Assembly: GCA_016508695.1 (NCBI GenBank)
Contig: VNKQ01000003.1
Span: 1,612,001 to 1,676,000 of the forward strand
From: Hyphodiscus hymeniophilus
Taxonomy: Eukaryota > Ascomycota > Leotiomycetes > Helotiales > Hyphodiscaceae
DNA: 64,000 nt
Direction: 5' to 3'
Positions 48,882 through 59,981 of the stretch are shown piece by piece (positions within the stretch are counted from its first letter, which is position 1; the number at the start of each line of letters is the position of its first letter). The notes below the pieces were generated by a model. The model did not search any database. It was not told the origin of the DNA and worked only from the letters and a program-made list of their open reading frames with translations. Position numbers and translations under genes: made by a program.

Positions 48882-50008
48882 GCCAAGACGCCCAATGACA
48901 TTCTTGCAAGTTAGAACTTTTACGCTTGTCTCCGGGGTTCAAGCTTCACTCTTGGCAGTATCTATCCAAATTAGCACTCTCTTTTCCCGTCTCACAATTT
49001 GACTGCTAAATGGTATTCAGTCTCTGTTTCTGTGAAACAATCTACGTCTACGAAGCTATATTGAGATCATGGTATATTTGGCATGTTGGCATTCCCATAA
49101 AATCCACTTCCTACATGGAGCGGCAATGATTTCGGCCGACGTGTGCCATAGCCCCAGTGGTAGTTTCCGACAACGTGATTGTAGTCTTCTAGATCGTAGG
49201 ATTTGCCTTCTGATTGAGAGACCTAATGAGCGACTGTCCTTCCTTGTCTTTTCTGCCCCTTGCCATGTAAGTGCCTCTCCCAGATGGTACTTGAAAATTG
49301 TCCCTTCAAAGCTCTTCAGTGAGGGCTTTCTGCATTTGAAAGCCTTGGAAACCTGCCTCCACTGACTTGGAAACATTCGAAATATCTCTTGCTGCCGCGA
49401 CCAAGATTGCGTTGGGAAGAGCCGGGATATTCTGCACTAGTGTGAATTGAATTTTATAAAAGACTGGAGGATTTTGTGGTTCAAGCATCCAAGTTCGATG
49501 GGCTTTGCTGAATGCTGAGAGGATAAATTGAACATTTCTGGAGCATCGAGGCGTCGTCTTATACAAATGAGAAGACACCTGTGTAGAGAGGCGACTAATG
49601 ATCCGCTTCGACGCTCTCAATGTGGCTCACTCGAGCTTGCTCCTAATGAGCTGTGGGTGCCACTTCCAGCTCATCAGGTTCCTTCTGAACCCGGAAACGT
49701 ATCTATAAGTTCCGGTATCAATCATATGACACCCAGCTGAGCTCTGTGGCTGTCTGATGACCCAGGTGGAAAACGGGCGAGCGGCGATGTTATCCCCACC
49801 ATCGCATAGTTCAACATCTTGCAGCCTAGTATACAGGTATTTGCGTGCGTGCAATCTGATAAAATCGGTCCAATCAAATCTTGAGCTTCTAAATATGAGT
49901 TCTACCCGGGGGCTTCGAGATCCTAGATTGATCACTGCTGTAGAAATCATCAAGAGACTCGTGAAATAATTAGAGCACATCTATTGGTGTATGTAAACCA
50001 AACATCGT
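48882..50008. other. Intergenic region between two converging genes
   Basis: 1,127 bp between the aminopeptidase and permease stops. Two minus-strand frames (49056-49376 and 49306-49620) are open for about 105 codons but show no family I recognise; they may be decayed coding DNA. Confidence 0.45.
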
Positions 50009-52102
50009 TCACCAAAATCGATTATTCCTTAAGGATGAGGTTGTTGATCTTACCCACACAACCACAGTGGTGCCATCCTGTAAATGAGTTTCCTGAGCAA
50101 CCCACGAGAATCGACCTAGCAAAGGGAGTCCAACTCGCCACACGAACCAATAGAATACACCTCCTACCATAAACATCATCCCAACAACAGGAGGTAGCCA
50201 GTAGGGGAGACTTGTATCTCCTTTACCATTTGCCGGTCGTATAAATGGAGTCACAACTAGGAAGATCTGAGCGGCGGCGAAGAAATAAGCCAAGGGTAGC
50301 CAAATCTTGAAGGGTCGCGTCAGGTGGCGTGCTCTTCTTCGGAGAATGAATAAGCCGATCGTTACCATGAAGCTGGTAAGTGCAAATGGATAGCCCATAA
50401 CGTCGAGGATGAAGTTATACGCATCGCCTAGGATAGTGAGCGAAGTCAACGAAAGAAGTGGCGGTCAAACTTACCGAATGGGACTGCCACAATGGTAAAC
50501 GAGGTATAGAAGAACACTAGGAAGAGGGACGCTGAGGGCGATCCAGCTGGCCAATTACTAGCCCAGAATCGTGAAAAAGGGAGCATACCCTCTTTGGCAA
50601 GTTCTTGATCGATTCGTGAATTAGAGAAAGAGACCGTCATGATATTACCTAGAGCTGAGGTAGCGACCAGTGCTCCCGCCACTCTTCTCGCACCTTCTCC
50701 AAAAACTTTCCCCAAGAACAGAGCAGCAACCGTCAGTCCACTTTCACCGATCTTTTCTGGTGTTGCAGCCGAGAAAAATGCAACGTTGGCGAAGAAATAC
50801 AGGAGGCCAACTGTACTGAGACCAAGAGGTCCAGCAATTTTCAGAGTTCGAACTGGATTGTTGACCTCATTCAAGACATAAGAAGCATTGGACCACCCAG
50901 CATATGTCGACATGACTTTGAAAAGCGCCAAAGCATAGTCGTAACTGCTGCTTGAGGACCCGGTGAAAGGATTCCTGAAGCTGGCTCCGGGGTCTGGAAC
51001 AGTGGATATTCCGAATATGAAAATGAACAAACCTGTGAGGACAACAAACACAAGAATAATGATTTTGACCGTCCCAAGGATGTCCTGCAAGGTTGTTAGC
51101 AGGATTAAACCATATTCAGCGAGAGTTGAAAACATGCATTGATCACAATGCCCCATCTTGGGATGAGAGAATGGGTCAAAGTCACGAACAAAATTGCGAG
51201 GATTGCTATGCTGCGCTTCACAAGGTCGTTGCCCTCGTGGTCACTGGCAAGAACCACATTCTCGGCAAAGACAATACAATTTCCAGCTGCCAGCTCAGCG
51301 TCAGTCTCTTCCGTACGGTATCGTTCGGTGAAACACACCGGCAGAGCTCAAAAGAACAGCCTGGACACTGAAAAGAGTGGTGGCAAGGTACCGAGGACGT
51401 GGGTATGCGGCCTCGAGATAGACTTTCTCACCACCGCTGCGAGGATAGATACATCCATACTCGAGCCAAACAAACAGCCCGCAGAACGATATCACAAACC
51501 CAAGAATCCACTGAATAATCCAAGAGTCAGTGACTTCCTTTTGAAGGCCTTGGATCAGAGGTATTGTAGAAGGGCGAGAATCAGGACCAAATCGAGTATA
51601 CAAGGGGAAAGTACATGACAGTAGTAATTTGGGGAAAGCATGAAATTGCATGAACCAATTATCCTTACCAACAACAGTGCAGCTCCAACGCTACCCACGC
51701 CTGTAATGATGGAGGATGGAGTAGAGAAAATGCCAGTCCCAATCATGCGACTAATTCTGTCAAGACATTAGCCCCTTTCATACACGTGACGTTCCACACT
51801 GCGCCCGCCTGTAGGAATGTCTGGATGGGAAAGGCAAATCGCTGACACTTGTCTTCGAATACATTTCGTGGCTATTGCGACTGAAGGTAGTCATACTCAC
51901 ACTAGCAGAGTTGTGGAATACAACCCAAGATGTCGCCCTAAACCCCTTCGTTACCTTCTTTCCCTTGCAATGTGTCAAGTTGCAGCTCCTCAACTTCTCC
52001 TATGATCACATCCAAGTCTGAATCTGAATCTTCTCTATCAATTGACTTGAGAAGGAAACTTGAATCGCCATCCGCCGCCTCTGAAATATCTGTTGGCCTC
52101 AT
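50009..52102 (-). CDS. MUP1-type amino-acid (methionine) permease, apparent N-terminal frameshift
   Basis: The ATG at 52102 opens an acidic tail (MRPTDISEAADGDSS, then SDSDLDVIIGEVEEL). The frame then breaks at GAAGGGGTTTAG (CCCC at 51943-51946 on the plus strand); one extra G gives a continuous GLGRHLGLYSTTLLV leading to the APC signature RMIGTGIFSTPSSIITGVG. About 12 membrane segments follow, including LGFVISFCGLFVWLEYGCIY, SGGEKVYLEAAYPRP and IIILVFVVLTGLFIFIFG, then YAGWSNASYVLNEVNNPVRT. The organisation matches fungal L-type permeases such as yeast MUP1, which import methionine and other amino acids at the plasma membrane. The last few C-terminal residues are uncertain because GTAAGA after VVVW could be another donor. 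Confidence 0.88.
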
Positions 52103-52750
52103 CCTGTATGCCGCAATAACACGTGTACCTCCGAATAGGTAATGCCACTGCGGGATAGGTTGTGAGCGGAGCAGAAGTCGTCGAATCTAATAGGTGATTG
52201 GGTGTGCCAGATCACCTCAAGACAACGTTGATCAAGAGGCCATTCTGCAAATCATGAGGATGAATAATTGAAGTTTAGATGTCGTGGAGTACGAAGGTAT
52301 GTGGTGACTTCGGTGAAAATGCTAATGTTTCACAAGGACGCCCGATAAGGCGTCAGTCATCAGGAAATCAGCAATCAAATCCTTCGCCTTTGGGATATTT
52401 AACGAGAAAACCACTTCGGCTCAATGCATTTCAGCCTTTAAACATAATTGACGCTATGATGATAACAAAATCAATATGGTATAACTTTTATAAGATCTTG
52501 AGCATTGGAGGCTGCTCTAAGAGCAAAACCAGTGGATTCATAAAGCCACAGCTCTGCAATTCTAAACCCCAAATGGATAGCTATTCATGCCCCGGATTTA
52601 AGGCCCCTTTCCATCGAGAAAACGCGAACATATCGCGAAGACGAAACCTACGCCTCCTTATTAACCACCTATGCTACTTCCTTTGGGTGCAGATTGATCC
52701 CCTTTGACTACACTCTCGAAGTCCCTGCGTCAATAGTCTACGCCTCGTAG

Positions 52751-52771
52751 CTACGAGTCTGCGACTCGTAG
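52751..52771. repeat. Perfect 9-bp hairpin with TGC loop
   Basis: CTACGAGTC, loop TGC, GACTCGTAG. A related CTACGCCTCGTAG lies directly to its left (52738-52750). It could be a cruciform or a dimeric factor site; function unknown. Confidence 0.6.
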
Positions 52772-53451
52772 AGGACACGGATCAATCTCAAACCTCCCTT
52801 CATTTGTCATGCTCCGCTGGCTTCGATGATAACCACGAACATGCTCACGAGCTGATAATTGAGAGGCATTGCTCACCCAATCAATGTTACGCGATTAAGG
52901 TACAGGGCCAGGACAACTACGGAATCCCTGGGCCTGGTTCTTCTTTCACGCATTCAAATACAGCGAAGCCAGGAATTGATGGTAACAGCGATATCTCATC
53001 TGAGTCGCAGCAGTTTCAATGGTGAAAACAGTCATCTCAGATAAGATGGCCTAGTGGCAACTTGTTGTATCTACGAAAGGGCTTGCTTCGACCACAGAGA
53101 CTGATTTCGTGTGCAAGTGTAACCTCACGACATTCTTTGAGAGATAGGGGGACTGGTCGAGAGAGGGCATATCTCTGAGAAATCTGAAATAATCTCTATC
53201 CGTCCGTCGTTGCAGGCCTGCTTTTTTGCAGTGCCACTACCTCGCGACGTGCATTTGCGACAACGAACGACCGTCTACAGCTCTTGGAAATGGCGCTCCT
53301 ACATGATGTCAAGCCCCAAAATCAAGGAAAGTGTGCTTTTATATTTTTTGTGCATATGTAGCTTTTAACTTCGAATTTCATGCAACAATTCCGGCTCTTC
53401 TTCTCTTGTTATCTTTGATCGGCAGTGGGTGTCCTGCCTCCCCCACTTCTG

Positions 53452-53463
53452 AAGATCGGCCAA
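53452..53463 (-). promoter_or_regulatory. CGG-containing motif AAGATCGGCCAA in the regulator promoter
   Basis: Reverse complement of TTGGCCGATCTT, which recurs in the promoter between the dioxygenase and the permease. It lies 64 bp upstream of the ATG of the Zn2Cys6 gene. A partial copy (TTTGATCGGCAG) is at 53415-53426. Zn2Cys6 proteins bind CGG triplets. Confidence 0.5.
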
Positions 53464-53526
53464 CTCAACTTCAATTCAAGGTGATGAAGTATCATCAAAC
53501 AATACCATACGTTGACGACTTTAACA

Positions 53527-55862
53527 ATGTCAGGCGCTACCAGCTTGGAGCCAATAAATCGGCGTCAGATCAGACTGGACACTCAATTTGGGGGTGCAAG
53601 ACAGTCCAGAAGTCGAAAGAACCGGCCATGCGACATCTGCCGTAATCGAAAAACTGCTTGTGTGATAGCGGTTGAGCCTCCTTGTAGGTCGCCACTTGAA
53701 CAGCTCCGAAAATGGATACGCTGTACTCATTCTTGTTCTAGGTCGTTTATGTACAAGTCGAGGTCTCGAGTGCAGCTTCTCTTCTAAGCCAAAGCCAAAG
53801 ACCCGATCAAATCCGCAACCAATCCAGCCAAAGACGCCAGTGGATAGAGGCAGGAGCGAGAGCCTAAGCCCCTCTTCTTTACAACAACCTGGCGCTTCGA
53901 TTGAGTATGATTTACCTGGGGCTTCACCACAGGAGTCCAGATTTCCCGTTGCATCAAGGTCCCTCTACAAGGAGTCCGATCGCCGGCGTAGAGATCACCT
54001 TCCGCTAAACCAGTTGGCGGCTGCTGCATCTCAGATTGAAGGCAACTCTCTCGACTCTACTTATTCATCAGATGCTAGCGCTCTCATTGCGACTCGAGAC
54101 CGTGATCGGAATCGCAGACTCAGCCTTCTCCTCACCGACGATACAGAACACTCTCTCGAGGACAGCAAGGACTTCACAGCTCATTTCATTGGGCTCTCCG
54201 GTGAACAAGATACAAACGGACTTGCTTCAGTACGGTACAACGTCTTGAACGAAACAAACTTTGTCGATTTCAATGTTCGGCAGGTATACCCGGGCGACCT
54301 TGGCCGGGGTATTGCTCCAATCCATTTCACAATTCTCCATGACAATTTTCCTGAACGTGATCAGCGAGCAAAGAGACTGGCCTCAGATGCCATCGAACGA
54401 CACGTAGGTGTACATGGTGATGTCTTAGTGAAGCTATATTTCAAATTCGTGCATCCAATTCTTCCGATTCTGTCAAAATCCAGAACTCTCAAATCATATG
54501 CCACCAACAAACTGGATATCCCAGCATCACTAAGAGGCGCGGTGTATGGCCTGGCTTGTGCATTTTTGACGCAGGACCCGACACTGAAAGATGTGCCACC
54601 AATCAGTCAAGCGGTTCTCTTTGAGCATGCACATGCTGCAGTGAACCGAGAACTCGACTCGCCAAAGCTATCAACCCTCCAAGCTTGCCTTCTGATACTG
54701 CACCAACAGCCCGAGGTGAATGCAACGACTGAAAGTCCAAGGCTTTGGGCTCTAGCATGTCAAGCAACAGCATGCGCTCAAAGCTTAGGGCTGCACCAGG
54801 ACCCACTATCTTGGAAAATGGCGCCATGGGAGAAGAAACTTCGCAAAAAGCTATGGTGGGCTGTGTATCTCACTGATAGGTGGACTTCGATTTGCCATGG
54901 CAGCACTCCACATATACTTGATGACTCCTTTGATACATCAGATTTAGATGTGGAAGACTTGTCTTGTGATGAGAATGTCACTGGTCTGCTGGGCTGTAAT
55001 ATTGTTAGTGATGAAGACCAGAGGTTGAGTTTGACTCAATCTTTGCGTTTCTTAGAGCTCGTGAGATTGACAAGGCTGCTTGGTGCGGCTTTGAAGCATG
55101 GCTTGTAAGTAGAACGCCTTACTGGCTGATCTGTACTGACAGGCCGTAACAGCACACTGCAATCCTACAGCGACGCGGCTCGTAGAGTTGATCTTCTAGC
55201 AAGAGACACGTCTCTTCTGAGAATCTGGAATGGCCTGAACACTCGGCTGTCCCTGTTGCCCAAGTCCCTTTTGATTCCGACTCCCGAGACCTACAGAAAC
55301 CAGAGTCCGCAGCTTAATTGTAGGTCACTCTGATCCGTTGACATTGTCAGAGAATCAAACACTGACTCGGTTAGGTTCTCTACATCTCGGATTCTTCGTG
55401 GCGAAATTCCTAGTTCTTCGCGCATTGATGTCGCCCGCAACCTCCGCTGCTAAGTCCGATCCAACTTCAAACCTTCGCTTGCACTTCAATCTTGCTATGC
55501 TAGCAGGTGAACAATTGATCGACTTCGTCGCCCATATGAGGTCGATAGATATCTACGCTTTCTGGCCTAGACGTAAGTCTTTCCACACCGAATGCTGCAT
55601 GGCAATTACTTATTCTATTACAGAAAGCAGAAGCAATTTCATTATTGCGGGCAACTTCTTCATCTATCTGTTTTTCAATGCTTCAACGGAGGAGCAGGTT
55701 GCCAAGGCCCATGAAATGCTTCAAAGATATCGGGATCTACTCAGATCCTTGGCCAAATCAGCAGATTGGAGTACAATTGGGCTGATTCGACCTTCGCTAC
55801 TACGGACTGAATCTTTCTTTTACGGAGCTGCTGAAGGCATACGAATCACGGGCCAGAAATGA
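53527..55862 (+). CDS. Zn(II)2Cys6 transcription factor with fungal-specific middle domain
   Basis: Exons: 53527-53683, 53742-55104, 55153-55319, about 55376-55570, about 55622-55862; roughly 705 residues. The first intron splits a cysteine codon of the zinc cluster, and splicing yields CDICRNRKTACVIAVEPPC followed by RLC and TSRGLEC, a complete C-x2-C-x6-C..C-x2-C-x6-C cluster. A Pro/Ser linker precedes the fungal_trans region with LYFKFVHPILPILSK, LWALACQATACAQSLGLHQD and KLWWAVYLTDRWTSICHG. It is nuclear by inference. Its position next to a thymine-7-hydroxylase-like gene and a nucleobase permease, with a shared motif in their promoters, suggests a pathway-specific regulator. The exact family is not determined. 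Confidence 0.9.
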
Positions 55863-55929
55863 GAATATATAGCTCTCACGCCAAAATATTTGAGCCCAGA
55901 AAGGGTTTCAATTCATATTTACACTGCAC

Positions 55930-57091
55930 CTAGCCCGTTACCGTAGTCAATCTGGCCTCCTTCTCTGGATATTGCAACTTCGCCCGCATGAGTCTGTATT
56001 CACTTTGCACTACGGGCTCATACTTGATCGGATTCTCCGCCGTCGAGCACTCCTTCATGCACTCAATCAAAGCATTGATATCTGGGCTCACGAAGTAAGG
56101 AATGGAGTACCTGGCTCGGGTCATGCGCTCTGCGCCAGTGAATCGATCTTCAGCTGGAGGCAGCGTCACTCTATGCAGAGTCGACGTAAGATAATCTTTT
56201 AGAGGAAATTAGTGTCTGTTCATGCTATGGTTGCGTTACACATACCGTTGCTCCATCGCATGAGAAGATCACCGATGTTCATTATGATAGCATTCTTGAT
56301 CGGTAATGCTTTGATGAACTCCCCCGGCTTGTATTTGTTCTCGACTTCAAGGCCTCCGCAGTCATCTTGGAACAGCATCGTGATGGATCCCCAATCTGAA
56401 TGGGCTGGCATGCGGGCACTGGTCTGGTTCTCTAATTCTTTTGCAGGAATGGGTGGATAGTGAAGAAGCCGAAGCTGGTTGTTGTGACCAGAATGGAATT
56501 TCAGCAACCACTCCGGATCGTTCAGACCCAAGCCTGTGCCTAAAGCTTGGAGGATATCGCGAGAAGTCTTCGCACATTCCCAATAGAAGTCTGTCATGAA
56601 CTTTCGATATCCGGGAAGGACTTCCTCTGGCAACCAAACATTTGGTTGCTCATCATTGTCCTCGCTGCCAATCTCATAGCTTTCCTACGAAGATCAGTCT
56701 ACATTCGTCCTGACCACACTTATGTACTCACCTTGCAATCCTTCACCTCCCGCAGTTTCTCTCCGACCTCAAGGTCAGTGCTTATGACCTGGGAGACCTT
56801 TTCCAATCCCGGATACGAGTACCCCCTGTGGACTGTTGGTCCATCTGGATGAGGCGCTAGCATCTTTTCTTCATGCTTCAGATTGAACAGACGCTTCGAC
56901 CAGCCGAAAGCTTCTTCGAGAAGCTCTGGGCTCACACCATGGTTAATGATGTAGACGAAGCCGACGTTGTGACATGCGTCCGCGAGTTTTTTCCCGACCT
57001 CATATCGTTGCCCAGGAGTGCTTTCCGAAGCCCAGTTCTTAAAATCGATGATGGGAACATTACCAGTTTGAGGCTCCTCAATCGAGCCCAT
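55930..57091 (-). CDS. 2-oxoglutarate/Fe(II) dioxygenase, thymine-7-hydroxylase-like
   Basis: Three exons, 57091-56732, 56684-56246 and 56195-55930, give 354 residues. The N-terminal DIOX_N block is PIIDFKNWAS and GFVYIINHGVSPELLEEAF. RGYSYPGLEKVSQ and KESYEIGSED follow. The jelly-roll core has the metal ligands in HSDWGSITMLFQDDCGGLEV (His-x-Asp) and STLHRV (distal His), with the 2-oxoglutarate Arg in RARYSIPYF. These blocks and their spacing match fungal thymine-7-hydroxylase, which oxidises the methyl group of thymine stepwise toward uracil-5-carboxylate. It is cytosolic by lack of signals. It faces the NCS1 permease divergently. An alternative is another isopenicillin-N-synthase-like oxygenase. 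Confidence 0.9.
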
Positions 57092-57320
57092 GATGATACT
57101 TTGATGCGCAATTTAGGAGTCAAGCGGTGTAGCCGTTCCTCTAATACCTGCACAAAAAGCAAGGCCAACGAGTGCAACAGTAAGAGGCAACAATATGGTC
57201 GTTCGACAATCTTGTGACACCGCTCCAAATTTGTATGCGGCGAATCAGCTAACACAAAGATGGGTGAATGGAAAACATTACGAGGTACGAAGAAGAGGCG
57301 GCCATTCACAGAAGTCGCTG

Positions 57321-57332
57321 TTGGCCGATCTT
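57321..57332 (+). promoter_or_regulatory. Motif copy TTGGCCGATCTT
   Basis: Lies 230 bp upstream of the dioxygenase ATG. Identical to the reverse complement of the site in the Zn2Cys6 promoter. Confidence 0.5.
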
Positions 57333-57550
57333 AATTCGCGACGGCAACCTGCAGCTTCTACAGTACAGTATCCCACTTTTGTGCGGCCGAGCGATCGCGC
57401 AACTTTGATACGACTTCGACAAGGGCATGCTTATTAGTGGATTGAGACTTATTCTCGTAAACTCAAGCCAGCACAATGCTGCTAGAGAAGACGAACCCCG
57501 CAATTGCTGCAGTCCGGCAGTGCTCGTTGTTTCAGTCTTGAGCTCTTGAG

Positions 57551-57573
57551 ATGGCCGATCTTTGGCCGATCTT
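57551..57573 (+). promoter_or_regulatory. Two overlapping copies of the TGGCCGATCTT motif
   Basis: ATGGCCGATCTT (57551-57562) and TTGGCCGATCTT (57562-57573) sit head to tail, sharing one base, about 220 bp upstream of the permease ATG. The 11-bp spacing is close to one helical turn, so two dimers could bind on one face. Confidence 0.5.
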
Positions 57574-57789
57574 GAATGTCTCCAACTCCCGGTTCTTGGC
57601 TTCGTGGGTATCGATATCTCGCATGTTGTTGTCATACGCTCTTATCTTCATCCTCTCATCTCGTGGGCGCGCCTTTTTGTTTGGACCTTCGTTGCCCATA
57701 AGAGGCATGTTGTCTGCACGCATCAGCGCAAACCTCAGTTTCCGATTCTTGCGTAACTCTCAAGTACTGCCTGTTTTCATAGACTCAAA

Positions 57790-59740
57790 ATGTTCAGTCC
57801 CGCAACCAAGAAGAAAATTGCCTATTGGGGAGCGAAGCTTGAATGCCCAGTGGATGATGATGCGAATTATGAGAACACTTATGTGAGCAAGCTCTTTTTC
57901 AATCAAGCACAGTCCTCTCGGCTCCTAACAAATTTTCAATAGTGGTGCAATCGAGATCTCATTCCCATTCCTGAAGACCGGCGGACATGGACTTGGCAAG
58001 GCTTTGCTGGGTATTGGATCATCACCGGAGCCAATAACTCGGCATGGACGGCAGGGTCGACTTTACTAGCACTTGGACTAAGTGTTGGGCAATCGATGGG
58101 CGTCATTGTTGGAGCCTCGCTCATGATCTCGATGATTGCAATCGTGGCCGGATGGATGGGATCGCATGACTATCTCGGATTTACGGTCATGTCTCGTGCG
58201 TAAGTGAAAGCCACAGTCTCGTGTATGTCCCACATACTCACAGCTTCTTAGCTCCTGGGGAATGATCGGGGTTTCTGGCCTGTCTTGAACAGAATCATGA
58301 CAGCATGTATATGGATGGTGAGTGGAAACTGATCGCAGCTTTCCGTTCTGCAGAACTGATATGTGCTTTCAATCTAGGGAATCCAAACGTACTGGGGTGG
58401 TCAAGCTGTAAAAATCATCCTCGGTGCGGTCATTGGACCCAAATATGCTTTCATGAAGAATACACTGCCTGCTTCAGCCAACGTCGATACTGGTAGCTTG
58501 GTCAGCTTCTTCATCTTTTTGGTCATCTTCTGCCCTATGCTTCTCATTCCGCCCGAGAAGCTCCAAATGCCGTTGAGAGTGAGTCATCTCTTCAGATATA
58601 TTATTTCGAAGTTGACTTGGCCTTAGATTGCCTTCGTCATGATTGTTTGTAACATCTTCGGAATGCTCATCTGGTCTGTACGAACAGCGCATGGTGCTGG
58701 AAGCTTGCTTCATTCACCGGCAGTAGCAACAGGAAGTACTTTGAGCTGGAATGTCGTATATGGTATTCAAGCTATACTCGGACTCTGGAGCGGTGGAATT
58801 GTTGGCCAGTCAGATTGGACACGTTATGCGAAGACGCCAAATGCATCACTCTTCGGACAAGGTGTCACTGCACCTCTGACAATCATCATCACAGCGCTCT
58901 GCGGTCTGATAATTACCTCCGCTACTTTCGAGATATACGGAGAGTATTTCTGGAACCCATTCGAGCTTCTGCTCCACATTCAATCTGTCTCAATGTCACC
59001 AGCATCCCGAGCAGGTACCTTTTTCTCCGGGCTCGCCTTCCTCTCTTCCCAACTTGCCCTCTGTATCGTCCTCAATGGTATATCCACAGGGATGGACATG
59101 GCTGCTTTGTGTCCAAGATGGATCAACATTCGGCGAGGATGCTTTATCCTCACTGTCATTGCCGTTGCCGTATGCCCGTGGAACTATGTCAACAACGCCT
59201 CAACATTCATCACCGTCCTTTCCGGTTGGTCTGTGTTCCTTTCGGGAATGACTGGAATTCTGATCGGAGACTACTTTTTCGTTCGAGGAGCACAATTACA
59301 CAGAGGTGATATGTATCGCAGCAGTAAGGATTCGGCGTACTACTACACAGCCGGCATAAACTGGCGAGCTGTCGTAGCTTGGATCACGGGAATATGGCCG
59401 TTGCTACGTGAGTTTCCATCCGTCGTAAGAGATTCCAAGACTGATGTGTGATGCAGCCGGCTTCGTTCGGCGGGTTCAGGGTGTCAACGCGGCTAATGGG
59501 TGGGATCACGTCTACGATCTCAGTTATTTCTTCGGGTTCCTTGTCTCCATGGCAGTCCATGTTGCACTGCACAAGATTTTCCCGGCGAGTAAGCAGACAG
59601 GAGCATCGCCTTTTGAGATGGAATTGCATAGGGGGCCAAGATATCTGGATGGTGAGAGGCCACAGGTCTACGTCGAGTCAATAACGAGCCATGAGGATGA
59701 AACTGTAGTTCTGGGAAAGGAGAAGGAGGCTTCCATTTGA
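57790..59740 (+). CDS. NCS1-family nucleobase permease (uracil/allantoin type), apparent frameshift
   Basis: Starts MFSPATKKKIAYW and runs through about six exons to TGA at 59738-59740, about 540 residues. Conserved NCS1 features are NRDLIPIPEDRRTWTWQGF, the membrane segment GYWIITGANNSAWTAGSTLL, GWMGSHDYLGFTVMSRASWG, GIVGQSDWTRYAKTP and GFVRRVQGVNAANGWDHVYDL. After ASWGMIG the frame is lost at ATCGGGGTTTC (GGGG at 58268-58271); one extra G restores GGFWPVLNRIMTACIWM before a GTGAGT donor. The protein should have about 12 membrane segments at the plasma membrane and import uracil, thymine, allantoin or a related ring; the substrate cannot be read from sequence. It shares a promoter with the dioxygenase. 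Confidence 0.9.
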
Positions 59741-59877
59741 TTCGCCATGAGAGCAAATCTGGCTATCTCCAAATAACGACTCAGGAGGAAAGTAACGCCT
59801 AAGGCAAAATCATATGTGAAATAGTAGAAATTTGAGCCACTTTTCAAAGAAACATCCATGCCAGAAGCCGTGTAAAA

Positions 59878-59902
59878 GGGTGTTTCAAGGGTGTTTCAAG
59901 GG
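59878..59902 (+). repeat. Short direct repeat GGGTGTTTCAA
   Basis: Two adjacent 11- to 12-bp units in the region between the permease stop and the next gene. Confidence 0.6.
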
Positions 59903-59981
59903 GCCTCGAGACTCCGTAGCATACCAACAGAACTGAAAGTTCCAAAGTGAGAGAAATGGAACGATTTGTGAGCTTCACTGG

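Larger units (their letters stand above)
52103..53526. other. Divergent intergenic region between MUP1-like and Zn2Cys6 genes
   Basis: 1,424 bp carrying two promoters. It contains a palindromic hairpin (52751-52771) and a CGG-type motif close to the regulator start (53452-53463). No gene supported. Confidence 0.5.
57092..57789. other. Divergent promoter between dioxygenase and NCS1 permease
   Basis: 698 bp shared upstream region with three copies of a 12-bp motif, listed separately. Open frames crossing it show no similarity. Confidence 0.55.

Noticed and set aside
49056..49980. Three overlapping minus-strand frames of about 105-117 codons
   Set aside because: No known motif and no consistent splice pattern linking them; left as unresolved non-coding or decayed DNA.
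51930..58275. Programmed -1 ribosomal frameshifting at GGGGUUU in the two permeases
   Set aside because: The codon phase does not give a canonical X-XXY-YYZ slip with re-pairing, and the third case (UBP3-like) has the motif only on the non-coding strand.
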